The notes beneath the pieces are model-generated. The model had not been told where the DNA came from, ran no database searches, and saw only the letters and a program-made list of their open reading frames with translations. DNA of 64,000 nucleotides from Pseudomonas sp. RC10 (lineage in GTDB: Bacteria; Pseudomonadota; Gammaproteobacteria; Pseudomonadales; Pseudomonadaceae): contig NZ_CP151650.1 of the NCBI RefSeq assembly GCF_038397775.1, forward strand, positions 806,001 through 870,000. Direction: 5' to 3'. Shown piece by piece: positions 34,099 to 43,264 of the stretch; position 1 is the stretch's first letter; each line of letters begins with the position of its first letter. The position numbers and the translations under genes are program-made.

Positions 34099-34782
34099 TC
34101 AGTTTCCTTGCTCGATGATGAAGTAGTCGCGGCCTTCGACTTGGCCACGTCGTAACGGGTTCCGCGTGCAGAAACGCGCGTACGCGGCATCCACGAAGCG
34201 GTACATCAGGTGTTCGTCTCGACCGGAGGGAATCCCGAGGCGAGTGGCCTGGATGATGCGCTCAGGCGGCTGGCCCACGTCTTCCACGAAAATCTGCTCG
34301 TGATCGAAGCGCTTGCCGTCCCACATCGGCACTTTCAGAACCAGTGCCTTGCACAGCAGCGTCTGCCCCGCGCACAGCCGCTCGGGTGCTCGCAGATTGC
34401 CGCTGGCGTCGGGATTGTTCAGCTGCATCTGCGCGAGGCTGTTTTCATCGGAGAAGGCGTCGACCCACGGATAGGCCGATTTGATCAGCACGGCGTTGCC
34501 TGGCCCTCCGGCGCTGAAGTTCAGCGAATCGCCACCCCTGGCGTAATACATATAGATGTGGCCGCCATCCAGAAACAAAGCCTTACGTTTTTCTGTGTAG
34601 CCCAAGGACGCATGGCTGCCTTTTTCCTCCAGGTAATAGGCCTCTGTCTCTATGATGCGTGCCGACAGCCATAATTCGCCGACCTTGTGCCGAACAACCT
34701 TGCCCAGCAAATCGCGGGCGAGGGTCTGGGCATCGCGGTTGAAGAAACTGTCGGGCAAGGCGCGGTGGGCGTGATCGGGCAT
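34099..34782 (-). CDS. mpg: DNA-3-methyladenine glycosylase (AAG/MPG family)
   Basis: Base-excision repair enzyme that removes 3-methyladenine, hypoxanthine and similar bases. 227 residues from MPDHAHRALPDSFF; a frame opening 123 nt upstream has no conserved sequence. The family blocks are LARDLLGK (about 22-29), ARIIETEAYY (about 40-49) with catalytic glutamate, YMYYARGGDSLNFSAG (about 77-92) and VLIKSAYP. It is immediately upstream of the DedA-PAP2 gene (3 bp), so they are probably co-transcribed. Confidence 0.94.
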   Translation of the reverse strand: MPDHAHRALPDSFFNRDAQTLARDLLGKVVRHKVGELWLSARIIETEAYYLEEKGSHASLGYTEKRKALFLDGGHIYMYYARGGDSLNFSAGGPGNAVLIKSAYPWVDAFSDENSLAQMQLNNPDASGNLRAPERLCAGQTLLCKALVLKVPMWDGKRFDHEQIFVEDVGQPPERIIQATRLGIPSGRDEHLMYRFVDAAYARFCTRNPLRRGQVEGRDYFIIEQGN

Positions 34783-34973
34783 GGGCGGGCAACGTGAAGG
34801 TGTGGCTGGCGATGATAGCAACCCCGGCCTTAATTGCAGCTGAATGGCTGCACGCCGTTCTCGCACGTTGATCGTTCCCACAGAAGCTCCGGAAACCGAC
34901 TGCATTCCTTCGACAAATCCGGCCTATTTCGACCATCCGCCTGTCGCCGCTGTCGTTCGTCACGCCCGACAGC

Positions 34974-34979
34974 TATAAT
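34974..34979 (+). promoter_or_regulatory. Likely -10 element of the proA-nadD-rsfS promoter
   Basis: TATAAT, 35 bp before the proA start, in the 232-bp divergent region between mpg and proA. A weak -35 (CTGTCG) stands 17-18 bp upstream. Confidence 0.45.
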
Positions 34980-35014
34980 CGGCCGCTTTCTTCTCTGCCA
35001 AGACCTCTGAGACC

Positions 35015-36289
35015 ATGACTGAGTCCGTTCTTGACTACATGACCCGTCTGGGTCGCGCCGCCCGCGAAGCTTCGCGCGTGATCGGCCGCGCCAGCACCGC
35101 GCAGAAAAACCGCGCCCTGGCCGCCACCGCCGCTGCGCTGGATGCTGCCCGCGACGAACTGACCGCTGCCAATGAGCAGGATCTGGCGGCTGGTCGCGCC
35201 AACGGTCTGGAACCCGCACTGCTTGAACGTCTCGCCCTGACCCCGGCTCGCATCGACAGTATGATCGCCGGTTTGCGTCAGGTCGCCAGTCTGCCGGACC
35301 CGATTGGCACTATTCGTGACATGAACTTTCAGCCTTCGGGCATTCAGGTCGGCAAGATGCGCGTTCCACTGGGCGTGGTCGGCATCATCTATGAGTCGCG
35401 TCCGAACGTGACCATCGACGCCGCCAGCCTGTGCCTCAAGTCCGGCAACGCCACCATCCTGCGCGGCGGCTCCGAAGCCATTCACTCCAACCGTGCCATT
35501 GCCGCCTGCATCCAGCGCGGTCTCGATGACGCCGGTCTGCCTGCCGCCGTCGTGCAAGTCGTCGAGACCACCGACCGCGCTGCCGTGGGCGCCTTGATCA
35601 CCATGCCGGAATACGTGGACGTCATCGTTCCTCGTGGCGGCAAGGGTTTGATCGAGCGCGTCAGTCGCGATGCCAAAGTGCCGGTCATCAAACACCTGGA
35701 TGGCATCTGCCACGTTTACGTCAGTGCCCACGCAGATCTCGCGGCCGCCCAGCGCATTGCATTCAATGCCAAGACCTATCGCTACGGCATCTGCGGTGCG
35801 ATGGAAACGCTGCTGGTCGATCAGGCCATCGCCGCTGATTTCCTGCCGCAAATGGCTGCCCAGTTCCGCGAGAAAGGCGTCGAATTGCGCGGTTGCGAGC
35901 GCACCCGTGAGCTGATTGAAGCCATCCCCGCAACCGAAGAAGACTGGCACACCGAATACCTGGCCCCGATCCTCTCGATCCGCATCGTGACCGGGCTGGA
36001 TCAGGCCATCGAACACATCAACCACTACGGCTCGCACCACAGCGACGCAATCATCTCCGACTCTCAGGCTCAGACCCGTCGTTTCATGGCCGAAGTCGAT
36101 TCCAGTTCGGTGATGATCAATGCGCCGACCAGTTTTGCGGACGGCTTCGAATACGGCCTTGGTGCTGAAATCGGGATTTCCACCGACAAGATTCACGCGC
36201 GTGGCCCGGTCGGTCTTGAAGGCCTGACGTGCGAGAAGTACATCGTGGTGGGCGACGGTCGTCAGCTGCGCGGGCAGGGGCCTGCCTGA
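35015..36289 (+). CDS. proA: Gamma-glutamyl phosphate reductase
   Basis: Second step of proline synthesis: NADPH-dependent reduction of gamma-glutamyl phosphate to the semialdehyde. 424 residues. Catalytic C260 is in [30 protein letters not shown] (122-139), [14 protein letters not shown] (142-155) and GPVGLEGLT near the end are diagnostic. It opens the long plus-strand run that continues through nadD, rsfS, rlmH and the peptidoglycan genes. proB is elsewhere. The nadD start lies 2 bp after the stop. Confidence 0.97.
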   Translation: MTESVLDYMTRLGRAAREASRVIGRASTAQKNRALAATAAALDAARDELTAANEQDLAAGRANGLEPALLERLALTPARIDSMIAGLRQVASLPDPIGTIRDMNFQPSGIQVGKMRVPLGVVGIIYESRPNVTIDAASLCLKSGNATILRGGSEAIHSNRAIAACIQRGLDDAGLPAAVVQVVETTDRAAVGALITMPEYVDVIVPRGGKGLIERVSRDAKVPVIKHLDGICHVYVSAHADLAAAQRIAFNAKTYRYGICGAMETLLVDQAIAADFLPQMAAQFREKGVELRGCERTRELIEAIPATEEDWHTEYLAPILSIRIVTGLDQAIEHINHYGSHHSDAIISDSQAQTRRFMAEVDSSSVMINAPTSFADGFEYGLGAEIGISTDKIHARGPVGLEGLTCEKYIVVGDGRQLRGQGPA

Positions 36290-36290
36290 C

Positions 36291-37016
36291 TTGGCCGACG
36301 TTCGGCAGCACGCAGGCAATGATGCGAACGCTGTGGCCGAGCCTGCCGGAGAAGGGGTTTCTGTCTCACGCACGCCGAGACGTATCGGGATGCTGGGCGG
36401 GACGTTCGATCCTGTGCACATCGGTCATTTGCGCGGCGCACTGGAAGTGGCCGCGTTGCTTGAACTCGATGAGTTACGCCTGACGCCCAGCGCCAGGCCG
36501 CCTCATCGCGACACGCCCAGTGTGTCGGCGCAGGACCGTCTCGCGATGGTCCAGAGTGCTGTCCAGGGCGTTTCGCCATTGACGGTGGATGACCGCGAAC
36601 TGTTGCGGGACAAGCCGTCGTACACCATCGACACGCTGGAATCGATGCGCGCTGAGCTGGCCGTCGATGATCAGCTGTTTTTGTTGCTGGGATGGGACGC
36701 CTTTTGCGGGCTGCCCACCTGGCATCGTTGGGAAGAGTTGCTGGAGCACTGCCATATCGTGGTGCTGCAACGCCCGGACGCCGACAGCGAGTCGCCGGAC
36801 GCCATGCGTAACCTGCTGGCGGCGCGCGCAGTCAGTGACCCGAAAGCCCTGAAAGGGCCTGGCGGACACATTACATTCGTCTGGCAGACGCCGCTTTCGG
36901 TGTCTGCCACCCAGATCCGCCACCTGCTGGCCAGCGGGAAGTCGGTACGTTTTCTGGTGCCAGACGCAGTACTGGCCTACATCGAGGCACACGGGCTGTA
37001 CCGTGCGCCCAATTGA
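36291..37016 (+). CDS. nadD: Nicotinate-nucleotide adenylyltransferase
   Basis: Converts nicotinate mononucleotide and ATP to deamido-NAD, an essential step of NAD synthesis. 241 residues if the TTG at 36291 is used; a GTG at 36333 would give 227 and is as likely, since the family normally begins just before [18 protein letters not shown]. The nucleotidyltransferase motifs are [12 protein letters not shown] (about 35-46) and [11 protein letters not shown] (about 204-214). No ATG is available in the right place, so the gene uses a rare start. It follows proA at once and overlaps the leader of rsfS. Confidence 0.94.
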   Translation: MADVRQHAGNDANAVAEPAGEGVSVSRTPRRIGMLGGTFDPVHIGHLRGALEVAALLELDELRLTPSARPPHRDTPSVSAQDRLAMVQSAVQGVSPLTVDDRELLRDKPSYTIDTLESMRAELAVDDQLFLLLGWDAFCGLPTWHRWEELLEHCHIVVLQRPDADSESPDAMRNLLAARAVSDPKALKGPGGHITFVWQTPLSVSATQIRHLLASGKSVRFLVPDAVLAYIEAHGLYRAPN

Positions 37017-37033
37017 AACTGAATGAGTTTTTT

Positions 37034-37462
37034 ATGACACAGCAAAAAATCACCCTTTCCGGCGAAACGCTGGTTGAACTGGCCAAGGCTGCGCTCGAAG
37101 ACGTCAAGGCCCTGGACATCCTGGTCATCGACGTCAAGGACAAGCACAGCCTGACCGACTACATGGTGATCGCCACCGGTACGTCGAACCGTCAGATCAA
37201 CGCGATGCTCGACAAGGTTCGCGAGAACGTCAAAGCCAAGGGCGCGCAGCCTCTGGGCGAAGAAGGCAAAGGCGAGAGCGACTGGGTGCTGCTCGACCTG
37301 GGCGACGTGATCGTACACATGATGACCGCCGCCGCTCGTCAGTTCTACGACCTGGAACGCCTGTGGCAGGGCGCCGAGCAGAGCCGTGCCGCCAGCGGCG
37401 CGCACCACAGCCCGGAAACGCCGCACGAGCATTTCGACAAGCTCAGCAAAGATCAGAACTAA
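37034..37462 (+). CDS. rsfS: Ribosome silencing factor
   Basis: Binds ribosomal protein L14 and blocks 30S-50S joining when nutrients are short. 142 residues from MTQQKITLSG; a start 21 nt earlier overlaps nadD. The conserved core DILVIDVKDKHSLTDYMVIA with TGTSNRQINAM (about 28-60) and ESDWVLLDLGDVIVHMM (about 82-98) is complete. The C-terminal tail is long and His-rich as in other Pseudomonas. It lies 17 bp after nadD and 9 bp before rlmH, in one unit. Confidence 0.96.
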   Translation: MTQQKITLSGETLVELAKAALEDVKALDILVIDVKDKHSLTDYMVIATGTSNRQINAMLDKVRENVKAKGAQPLGEEGKGESDWVLLDLGDVIVHMMTAAARQFYDLERLWQGAEQSRAASGAHHSPETPHEHFDKLSKDQN

Positions 37463-37471
37463 GGGTTCGTT

Positions 37472-37939
37472 GTGCGCCTGCGTCTGATTGCTGTCGGTTC
37501 ACGCATGCCCAAGTGGGTGGAAGAGGGTTGGCACGAGTATGCCAAGCGTCTGCCATCCGAGCTGGCCCTTGAACTGGTAGAGATTCCGCTCAACACCCGA
37601 GGCAAGAACGCCGACGTGGCACGCCTGATCCGACAGGAAGGCGAGGCCATGCTGGCGAAAGTGCAACCGGGCGAGCGGATCGTCACGCTTGAGGTTCACG
37701 GCAAGCCGTGGAGCACCGAGCAGCTGGCAACGGAGCTTGATCGCTGGCGACTGGATTCGCGCACGGTCAACCTTATGGTGGGCGGTCCGGAAGGACTGGC
37801 GCCAGAGGTGTGCGCCCGCGCCGAGCAGCGTTGGTCGTTGTCGCCGTTGACGTTGCCGCACCCGTTGGTGCGCATCCTAATCGGTGAGCAGATTTATCGT
37901 GCCTGGACGGTATTGTCCGGTCACCCTTATCACAAGTAG
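37472..37939 (+). CDS. rlmH: 23S rRNA (pseudouridine1915-N3)-methyltransferase
   Basis: SPOUT methyltransferase that modifies Psi1915 in helix 69 of 23S rRNA after subunit joining. 155 residues from a GTG start with AAGGG upstream, the normal family size. It begins [18 protein letters not shown]; the knot includes [15 protein letters not shown] (about 91-105) for SAM binding and the C-terminus [20 protein letters not shown]. The rsfS-rlmH-mrdA-rodA order is conserved in proteobacteria. Confidence 0.97.
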   Translation: MRLRLIAVGSRMPKWVEEGWHEYAKRLPSELALELVEIPLNTRGKNADVARLIRQEGEAMLAKVQPGERIVTLEVHGKPWSTEQLATELDRWRLDSRTVNLMVGGPEGLAPEVCARAEQRWSLSPLTLPHPLVRILIGEQIYRAWTVLSGHPYHK

Positions 37940-37970
37940 CGCTGCTGCCTTCACTGTGAACACGCCCTAA

Positions 37971-39872
37971 ATGTCTCAGCCGATTCGCCTGAAAGACCAC
38001 GAAAAGGACGCACGCCTTGTGCGCAACCGGGTCGTGGTCGGTGCTGTGATCGTGATCGTGCTGATCTGCGTGCTGGTGGCGCGTCTGTATTTTCTGCAGG
38101 TCATTCAGTACGAGTACCACTCGACGCTGTCGGAAAACAACCGGGTGCATGTGCAGCCGATCCCGCCAAGCCGCGGGCTGATTTTCGACCGCAACGGCGT
38201 GGTCATCGCCGACAACCGGCCCAGTTTCAACCTGAGCATGACCCGCGAGCGTTCGGGCGGGGAGTGGGCGAAGGTGCTCGACACCATCGTTGAGGTGCTG
38301 GAGCTCACGCCGGATGACCGGATCATCTTCGAGAAACGCATGAAGCAGGGGCGCCGGCCATTCGAGCCGGTGCCGATCCTGTTTGAGTTGACCGAAGAGC
38401 AGATCGCCCGCATCGCCGTGAATCAGTTCCGCCTGCCAGGCGTCGAGGTGGTCGCGCAATTGATGCGCCACTACCCGCAGGGCGCGCACTTCGCGCATTC
38501 GGTCGGCTACATGGGTCGGATCAACGAGAAAGAGCTGAAAAGCCTCGATTCGGTGAATTACAGCGGCACCCACCACATGGGTAAGACCGGCATCGAGCGT
38601 TTCTACGAACCGGAGCTGCACGGTCAGGTCGGTTACGAAGAAGTCGAAACCAACGCCCGTGGCCGTGTGTTGCGCGTGCTGAAACGTACCGATCCAGTCC
38701 CCGGCAAAGACATTGTCCTGAGCCTCGACATTCAATTGCAGGAAGCGGCCGAAGCCGCATTGGCCGGACGTCGCGGTGCGGTCGTGGCGCTGGACCCGAA
38801 CACCGGTGAAGTGCTGGCAATGGTCAGTCAGCCGAGTTTCGACCCGAATCTGTTCGTCACCGGCATCAGCTTCAAGGCGTATTCAGAGTTGCGGGATTCG
38901 GTGGACCGTCCGCTGTTCAACCGCATTCTGCGCGGCCTGTACCCACCGGGCTCGACCATCAAGCCCGCCGTGGCCATTGCGGGCCTGGACTCCGGCGTCG
39001 TCACCGCCAGCACGCGGGTGTTCGACCCCGGCTACTACATGCTGCCCAATTACGATCACAAATACCGTAACTGGAACCGCACGGGTGACGGCTGGGTCGA
39101 TCTGGACACCGCGATCATGCGCTCCAACGACACCTATTTTTACGACCTCGCGCACAAGGTCGGCATTGATCGGCTGTCTGCGTACCTGAACAAGTTCGGC
39201 ATCGGGCAGAAGGTCTCGCTGGACATGTTCGAGGAGTCTCCGGGCCTGATGCCGTCCCGAGACTGGAAGCGCATCACCCGTCGTCAGGCCTGGTTCCCGG
39301 GCGAGACGCTGATTCTCGGGATTGGTCAGGGCTACATGCAGGCCACCCCGCTGCAACTGGCGCAGGCAACTGCGCTGGTGGCAAACAAGGGCAAATGGAA
39401 TCGTCCACATTTGGCCAGGACCATTGAAGGCCAGAAGCCAGTGGATGAAAACCCGATGCCTGACATCGTGCTGCGCGATCCGTCCGACTGGGCGAAGGTC
39501 AATCACGGCATGCAACAGGTCATGCACGGCGCCCGGGGCACTGCGCGCAAAGCCGCGATTGGTGCGCAGTACCGCATTGCGGGCAAGAGCGGTACGGCCC
39601 AGGTTGTGGCCATTCGTCAGGGCGAAAAATACGACCGCTCGAAAGTGCAGGAACGTCACCGCGACCACGCCCTGTTCGTGGGCTTTGCGCCTGCCGACAA
39701 CCCGAAAATCGTTGTGGCGGTCATGATTGAAAACGGTGAGTCCGGCTCCGGCGCCGCGGCTCCCGTGGTGCGACAGGTCATGGATGCCTGGCTGCTGGAC
39801 CCGCAAGGTCGTCTGAAACCTGAATACGCCGCCAACACACAGCCTCCGGAGACCGCGGCCCGTGAAGAGTAA
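37971..39872 (+). CDS. mrdA: Penicillin-binding protein 2 (elongasome transpeptidase)
   Basis: Class B PBP that cross-links peptidoglycan during side-wall growth with RodA and MreB. 633 residues: a single N-terminal membrane anchor (about 20-43, VVVGAVIVIVLICVLVARLY), pedestal domain, then the transpeptidase domain with the active-site S328-TIK331 (PPGSTIK), S385-N-D and K539-SGT542. Proline-rich/acidic tail. The stop overlaps the downstream rodA frame by 11 bp if rodA uses its first start. Target of mecillinam-type beta-lactams in relatives. Confidence 0.97.
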   Translation: MSQPIRLKDHEKDARLVRNRVVVGAVIVIVLICVLVARLYFLQVIQYEYHSTLSENNRVHVQPIPPSRGLIFDRNGVVIADNRPSFNLSMTRERSGGEWAKVLDTIVEVLELTPDDRIIFEKRMKQGRRPFEPVPILFELTEEQIARIAVNQFRLPGVEVVAQLMRHYPQGAHFAHSVGYMGRINEKELKSLDSVNYSGTHHMGKTGIERFYEPELHGQVGYEEVETNARGRVLRVLKRTDPVPGKDIVLSLDIQLQEAAEAALAGRRGAVVALDPNTGEVLAMVSQPSFDPNLFVTGISFKAYSELRDSVDRPLFNRILRGLYPPGSTIKPAVAIAGLDSGVVTASTRVFDPGYYMLPNYDHKYRNWNRTGDGWVDLDTAIMRSNDTYFYDLAHKVGIDRLSAYLNKFGIGQKVSLDMFEESPGLMPSRDWKRITRRQAWFPGETLILGIGQGYMQATPLQLAQATALVANKGKWNRPHLARTIEGQKPVDENPMPDIVLRDPSDWAKVNHGMQQVMHGARGTARKAAIGAQYRIAGKSGTAQVVAIRQGEKYDRSKVQERHRDHALFVGFAPADNPKIVVAVMIENGESGSGAAAPVVRQVMDAWLLDPQGRLKPEYAANTQPPETAAREE

Positions 39873-41007
39873 TTTCGACCGCATCCTCTCAAGCGAAGAC
39901 GTGATGCGCCGACGCGCCACGTTCCTGCAGAAAATCCATGTCGATGGCCCGCTGCTGATCCTGTTGCTCACGCTGGCCGCTGGCAGCCTGTTCGTCCTGT
40001 ATTCCGCCAGCGGCAAGAGCTGGGACCTGTTGATCAAACAGACCACGTCGTTTGGTATCGGGCTGGTGTCGATGTTTGTCATTGCCCAACTGGAGCCGCG
40101 TTTCATGGCGCGCTGGGTGCCGATTGCCTACGTCCTCGGCGTGCTGTTACTGGTGGCGGTGGACGTGATGGGCCACAACGCGATGGGCGCGACCCGCTGG
40201 ATCAACATTCCGGGGGTGATTCGCTTCCAGCCGTCGGAATTCATGAAGATCATCATGCCGGCGACCATCGCCTGGTACCTGTCCAAACGCACGCTGCCGC
40301 CGCACTTGAAGCATGTCGCTGTGAGCCTCGCGCTGATCGGCCTGCCGTTCATTCTGATCGTGCGCCAACCGGACCTCGGCACGTCGCTGCTGATTCTGGC
40401 GTCCGGGACGTTCGTGTTGTTCATGGCCGGTTTGCGCTGGCGCTGGATCATCGGCGTGATCGCGGCCGCCGTGCCAGTGGCCGTGGCGATGTGGTTCTTC
40501 TTCATGCACGACTATCAGAAGCAGCGAATCCTCACGTTCCTCGACCCGGAAAGCGATCCGCTGGGCACCGGCTGGAATATTATTCAGTCCAAAGCCGCCA
40601 TCGGTTCGGGCGGCGTGTTCGGTAAAGGCTGGCTGCTCGGCACCCAGTCGCACCTGGACTTCCTGCCTGAAAGCCACACCGACTTCATCATCGCGGTACT
40701 GGGCGAAGAGTTCGGCCTGGTGGGGATCTGTGCGCTGCTGTTGATCTATCTGTTGCTGATCGGTCGCGGGCTGGTGATCACTGCGCAGGCGCAGACGCTC
40801 TACGGCAAGTTGCTCGCGGGTAGCCTGACCATGACGTTTTTTGTTTACGTTTTCGTCAACATCGGTATGGTCAGCGGTCTGCTGCCGGTCGTGGGGGTGC
40901 CGTTGCCCTTCATTAGTTACGGCGGAACTTCGCTGGTGACGCTGCTGTCAGCGTTTGGGGTTTTGATGTCGATCCATACCCACCGCAAGTGGATCGCTCA
41001 GGTTTGA
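39862..41007 (+). CDS. rodA: Rod-shape determining SEDS glycosyltransferase RodA
   Basis: Polytopic (about 10 spans) peptidoglycan polymerase that works with PBP2 in cell elongation. 381 residues from a GTG at 39862 that overlaps mrdA; the ATG at 39904 gives 367, the length I recall for P. aeruginosa RodA, and may be the real start. SEDS features: GHNAMGATRWINIPGVIRFQ (about 97-116 from the ATG), RQPDLGTSLLI with the catalytic-region aspartate, LPESHTDFIIAVLGEEFGL and the C-terminal VPLPFISYGGTSL. Coupled to mrdA. Confidence 0.96.
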   Translation: MKSNFDRILSSEDVMRRRATFLQKIHVDGPLLILLLTLAAGSLFVLYSASGKSWDLLIKQTTSFGIGLVSMFVIAQLEPRFMARWVPIAYVLGVLLLVAVDVMGHNAMGATRWINIPGVIRFQPSEFMKIIMPATIAWYLSKRTLPPHLKHVAVSLALIGLPFILIVRQPDLGTSLLILASGTFVLFMAGLRWRWIIGVIAAAVPVAVAMWFFFMHDYQKQRILTFLDPESDPLGTGWNIIQSKAAIGSGGVFGKGWLLGTQSHLDFLPESHTDFIIAVLGEEFGLVGICALLLIYLLLIGRGLVITAQAQTLYGKLLAGSLTMTFFVYVFVNIGMVSGLLPVVGVPLPFISYGGTSLVTLLSAFGVLMSIHTHRKWIAQV

Positions 41008-41024
41008 TTAAGGTGAACAACTCA

Positions 41025-42035
41025 ATGCAAGTAGTGCGTGGCTGGGCTGCTCGATATGCGCCGCTGGTCGGTCTGATGGGCATCCTCGGGTCCGTGCAGG
41101 AATCGCTTGCCGGTGATTATGAAGGCTCGCCTCAGGTCGCCCAGTTCGTCAGCGACATGACCCGGGATTACGGGTTCGCGGGCGAACAGTTGATCGAAGT
41201 TTTTCGCAACGTCGAGCGTAAACAGTCGATTCTCGACGCGATTTCCCGCCCCGCCGAACGGGTGAAGCCGTGGAAGGATTACCGCCCGATGTTCCTCACC
41301 GAGGCGCGCATCGCACGGGGTGTGGATTTCTGGCGGCAGCATGAGGCGACCCTTGCACGCGCCGAGCAGGAATACGGCGTGCCGGCGCAGGTGATCGTGG
41401 CGATCATCGGTGTTGAGACGTTTTTTGGACGCAATACCGGAAATTATCGGGTGATCGATGCATTATCGACCCTGAGTTTCGATTACCCTCCGCGTGCTGA
41501 CTTCTTTCGCAAAGAGCTGCGCGAGTACCTGTTGCTGTCGCGTGAGGAGCAGGTTGACCCGCTGACGCTCAAGGGCTCGTATGCCGGGGCGATGGGGTTG
41601 CCGCAGTTCATGCCGAGCAGTTTCCGGGCGTATGCGGTGGATTTCGACGGCGACGGCCACATCAACATCTGGAACGACCCGGATGATGCAATCGGCAGCG
41701 TCGCGAGTTACTTCAAGCGTCACGGCTGGGTCGCGGGTGAACCCGTGGTCAGTCTGGCGACCGTGCGCGGTGACCGTGCCGATGAGGGGCTGAGTCCCGG
41801 AATCGAGCCGGTAAAGACCGTCGGGGAGTTGCGAGCCTTGGGGTGGGCGAGTCATGATGCGCTGCGCGATGATATGCCGGTCACGGCGTTTCGCCTCGAA
41901 GGCGACAAAGGCCCTGAATACTGGATGGGTTTGAAGAATTTTTACGCAATCACGCGTTACAACCGCAGCGTGATGTACGCCATGGCCGTGCATCAGCTGT
42001 CTGAACTGCTTGTTCAAGCTCGGGGCGTCAAGTAA
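41025..42035 (+). CDS. Lytic murein transglycosylase B (SltB1-like)
   Basis: 336 residues with an N-terminal export signal (MQVVRGWAARYAPLVGLMGI ..., likely cut near SLAG). It is an MltB-family (GH103) enzyme that cleaves MurNAc-GlcNAc bonds with 1,6-anhydro product. The catalytic glutamate is E131 in AIIGVETFFGRNTG; SYAGAMGLPQFMPSSFRAYA and FDGDGHINIWNDPDDAIGS follow. There is no lipobox, so it is a soluble periplasmic form like P. aeruginosa SltB1 (PA4001), which sits in the same place beside rlpA. A GTG at 41013 could add four residues. TAATG overlap with rlpA. Confidence 0.93.
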   Translation: MQVVRGWAARYAPLVGLMGILGSVQESLAGDYEGSPQVAQFVSDMTRDYGFAGEQLIEVFRNVERKQSILDAISRPAERVKPWKDYRPMFLTEARIARGVDFWRQHEATLARAEQEYGVPAQVIVAIIGVETFFGRNTGNYRVIDALSTLSFDYPPRADFFRKELREYLLLSREEQVDPLTLKGSYAGAMGLPQFMPSSFRAYAVDFDGDGHINIWNDPDDAIGSVASYFKRHGWVAGEPVVSLATVRGDRADEGLSPGIEPVKTVGELRALGWASHDALRDDMPVTAFRLEGDKGPEYWMGLKNFYAITRYNRSVMYAMAVHQLSELLVQARGVK

Positions 42036-43066
42036 TGCGGTCATTGCCGATCAAACAACCATTGAAGCTGATGGCCTTCACGGCGCTGACATTGCTCGTC
42101 GTCAGTTGCTCCACCAGTCGACCGACGCAGCAAGGCAACATCATCCGCTCGCAGCCGGGACTGGACATCAATCGGGCACACAAAGATGGCGCTCCGTGGT
42201 GGGACGTCGACGTTTCGCGCATCCCTGATGCCGTGCCGACCCTGCACACTGGCCCTTATAAAGCCAACCCATACACCGTGCTCGGCAAAACGTATTTCCC
42301 GCTGACCGATTCCGCGAGCTACAGCCAGACCGGCACCGCGTCGTGGTACGGCACCAAGTTCCATGGCCAGAACACCGCCAACGGCGAAGTGTATGACCTG
42401 TACGGCATGAGCGCGGCGCACAAGACCTTGCCGCTGCCGAGCTACGTTCGCGTGACCAACCTGGACAACAATCGCACGGTGATCCTGCGGGTCAACGACC
42501 GTGGACCGTTCTATTCAGACCGGATCATCGACCTGTCCTACGCCGCCGCCAAGAAACTCGGGTATGCCGAGATCGGCACGGCGCGCGTGAAAGTCGAAGG
42601 CATCGACCCCGCTCAATATTGGGCCCAGCGTGGCAAGCCTGCGCCGTTGATGCTGGATCAGCCGCAAGTTGCGATCAGCGGTCCGACCGCCAGGCCACAA
42701 CCTGCTGCGCCGGTGATCACGGCATCGGCGGGTACCATCGAACAATGGACGCCACCACCGCAGCAGCACGCCGCACCCGTATCGCCTGTACCGATCGACG
42801 CAAAAAAAAACGCTTCCGGACAAGTGTCTGGGCTGTTTCTCCAAGTGGGAGCCTTCGCCAACCCGGACGCTGCGGAACTCCTGAGGTCGAAACTGAGCGG
42901 GATGGTTCGGGCCCCGGTTTTCGTGAGCTCGATAGCGCGCAATCAACAGACGCTCTATCGCGTGCGGATGGGACCGGTCGACACGCCGGGTGAAGCCCAG
43001 CAACTGCAGAACAGCGTCAGGTCGGCGAACCTGGGGTCGCCGAGCGTCGTGACGTCTGATCAGTAA
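42035..43066 (+). CDS. rlpA: RlpA septal lytic transglycosylase, lipoprotein with SPOR domain
   Basis: 343 residues. Lipoprotein signal with VVSC, acylated C25; double-psi beta-barrel domain at about 100-195 (GTASWYGTKFHGQNTANGEV; RVNDRGPFYSDRIIDLSYAA) and a SPOR domain at about 260-335 (GLFLQVGAFANPDAAELLRS) that binds denuded glycan at the septum. In P. aeruginosa RlpA cuts naked glycan strands during division; the catalytic residues are likely E120 and H131 within NGEVYDLYGMSAAHK and an aspartate in VNDRG. Start overlaps the slt stop (TAATG). A stem-loop follows its stop. Confidence 0.95.
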   Translation: MRSLPIKQPLKLMAFTALTLLVVSCSTSRPTQQGNIIRSQPGLDINRAHKDGAPWWDVDVSRIPDAVPTLHTGPYKANPYTVLGKTYFPLTDSASYSQTGTASWYGTKFHGQNTANGEVYDLYGMSAAHKTLPLPSYVRVTNLDNNRTVILRVNDRGPFYSDRIIDLSYAAAKKLGYAEIGTARVKVEGIDPAQYWAQRGKPAPLMLDQPQVAISGPTARPQPAAPVITASAGTIEQWTPPPQQHAAPVSPVPIDAKKNASGQVSGLFLQVGAFANPDAAELLRSKLSGMVRAPVFVSSIARNQQTLYRVRMGPVDTPGEAQQLQNSVRSANLGSPSVVTSDQ

Positions 43067-43117
43067 AAAAAGGATCGATGATTCGAACCTTGGCAACGAG
43101 GCCGGATCAGAACTGGC

Positions 43118-43139
43118 CTGACGGACGACTGGCCGTCAG
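43118..43139 (+). terminator. Possible stem-loop after rlpA
   Basis: CTGACGG and CCGTCAG (7 bp) with an 8-nt loop, 52 bp past the rlpA stop. No U-run, so a weak terminator or processing site at most. Confidence 0.3.
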
Positions 43140-43264
43140 CGCGAGCGTTGTCAGCAGCATTTCACGGGGGCATCTGTAGAATGTCACCCCGTTCGCCAGG
43201 GTAGCCTGGCATTACCGCTTTGCCCGCGAGGGCATGTTTGCCCATTAGCAATTTCGAGAGACGG

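Noticed and set aside
37446..37471. Separate transcription unit starting at rlmH
   Set aside because: Only 9 bp separate rsfS and rlmH and no promoter-like sequence is visible; they are one unit.
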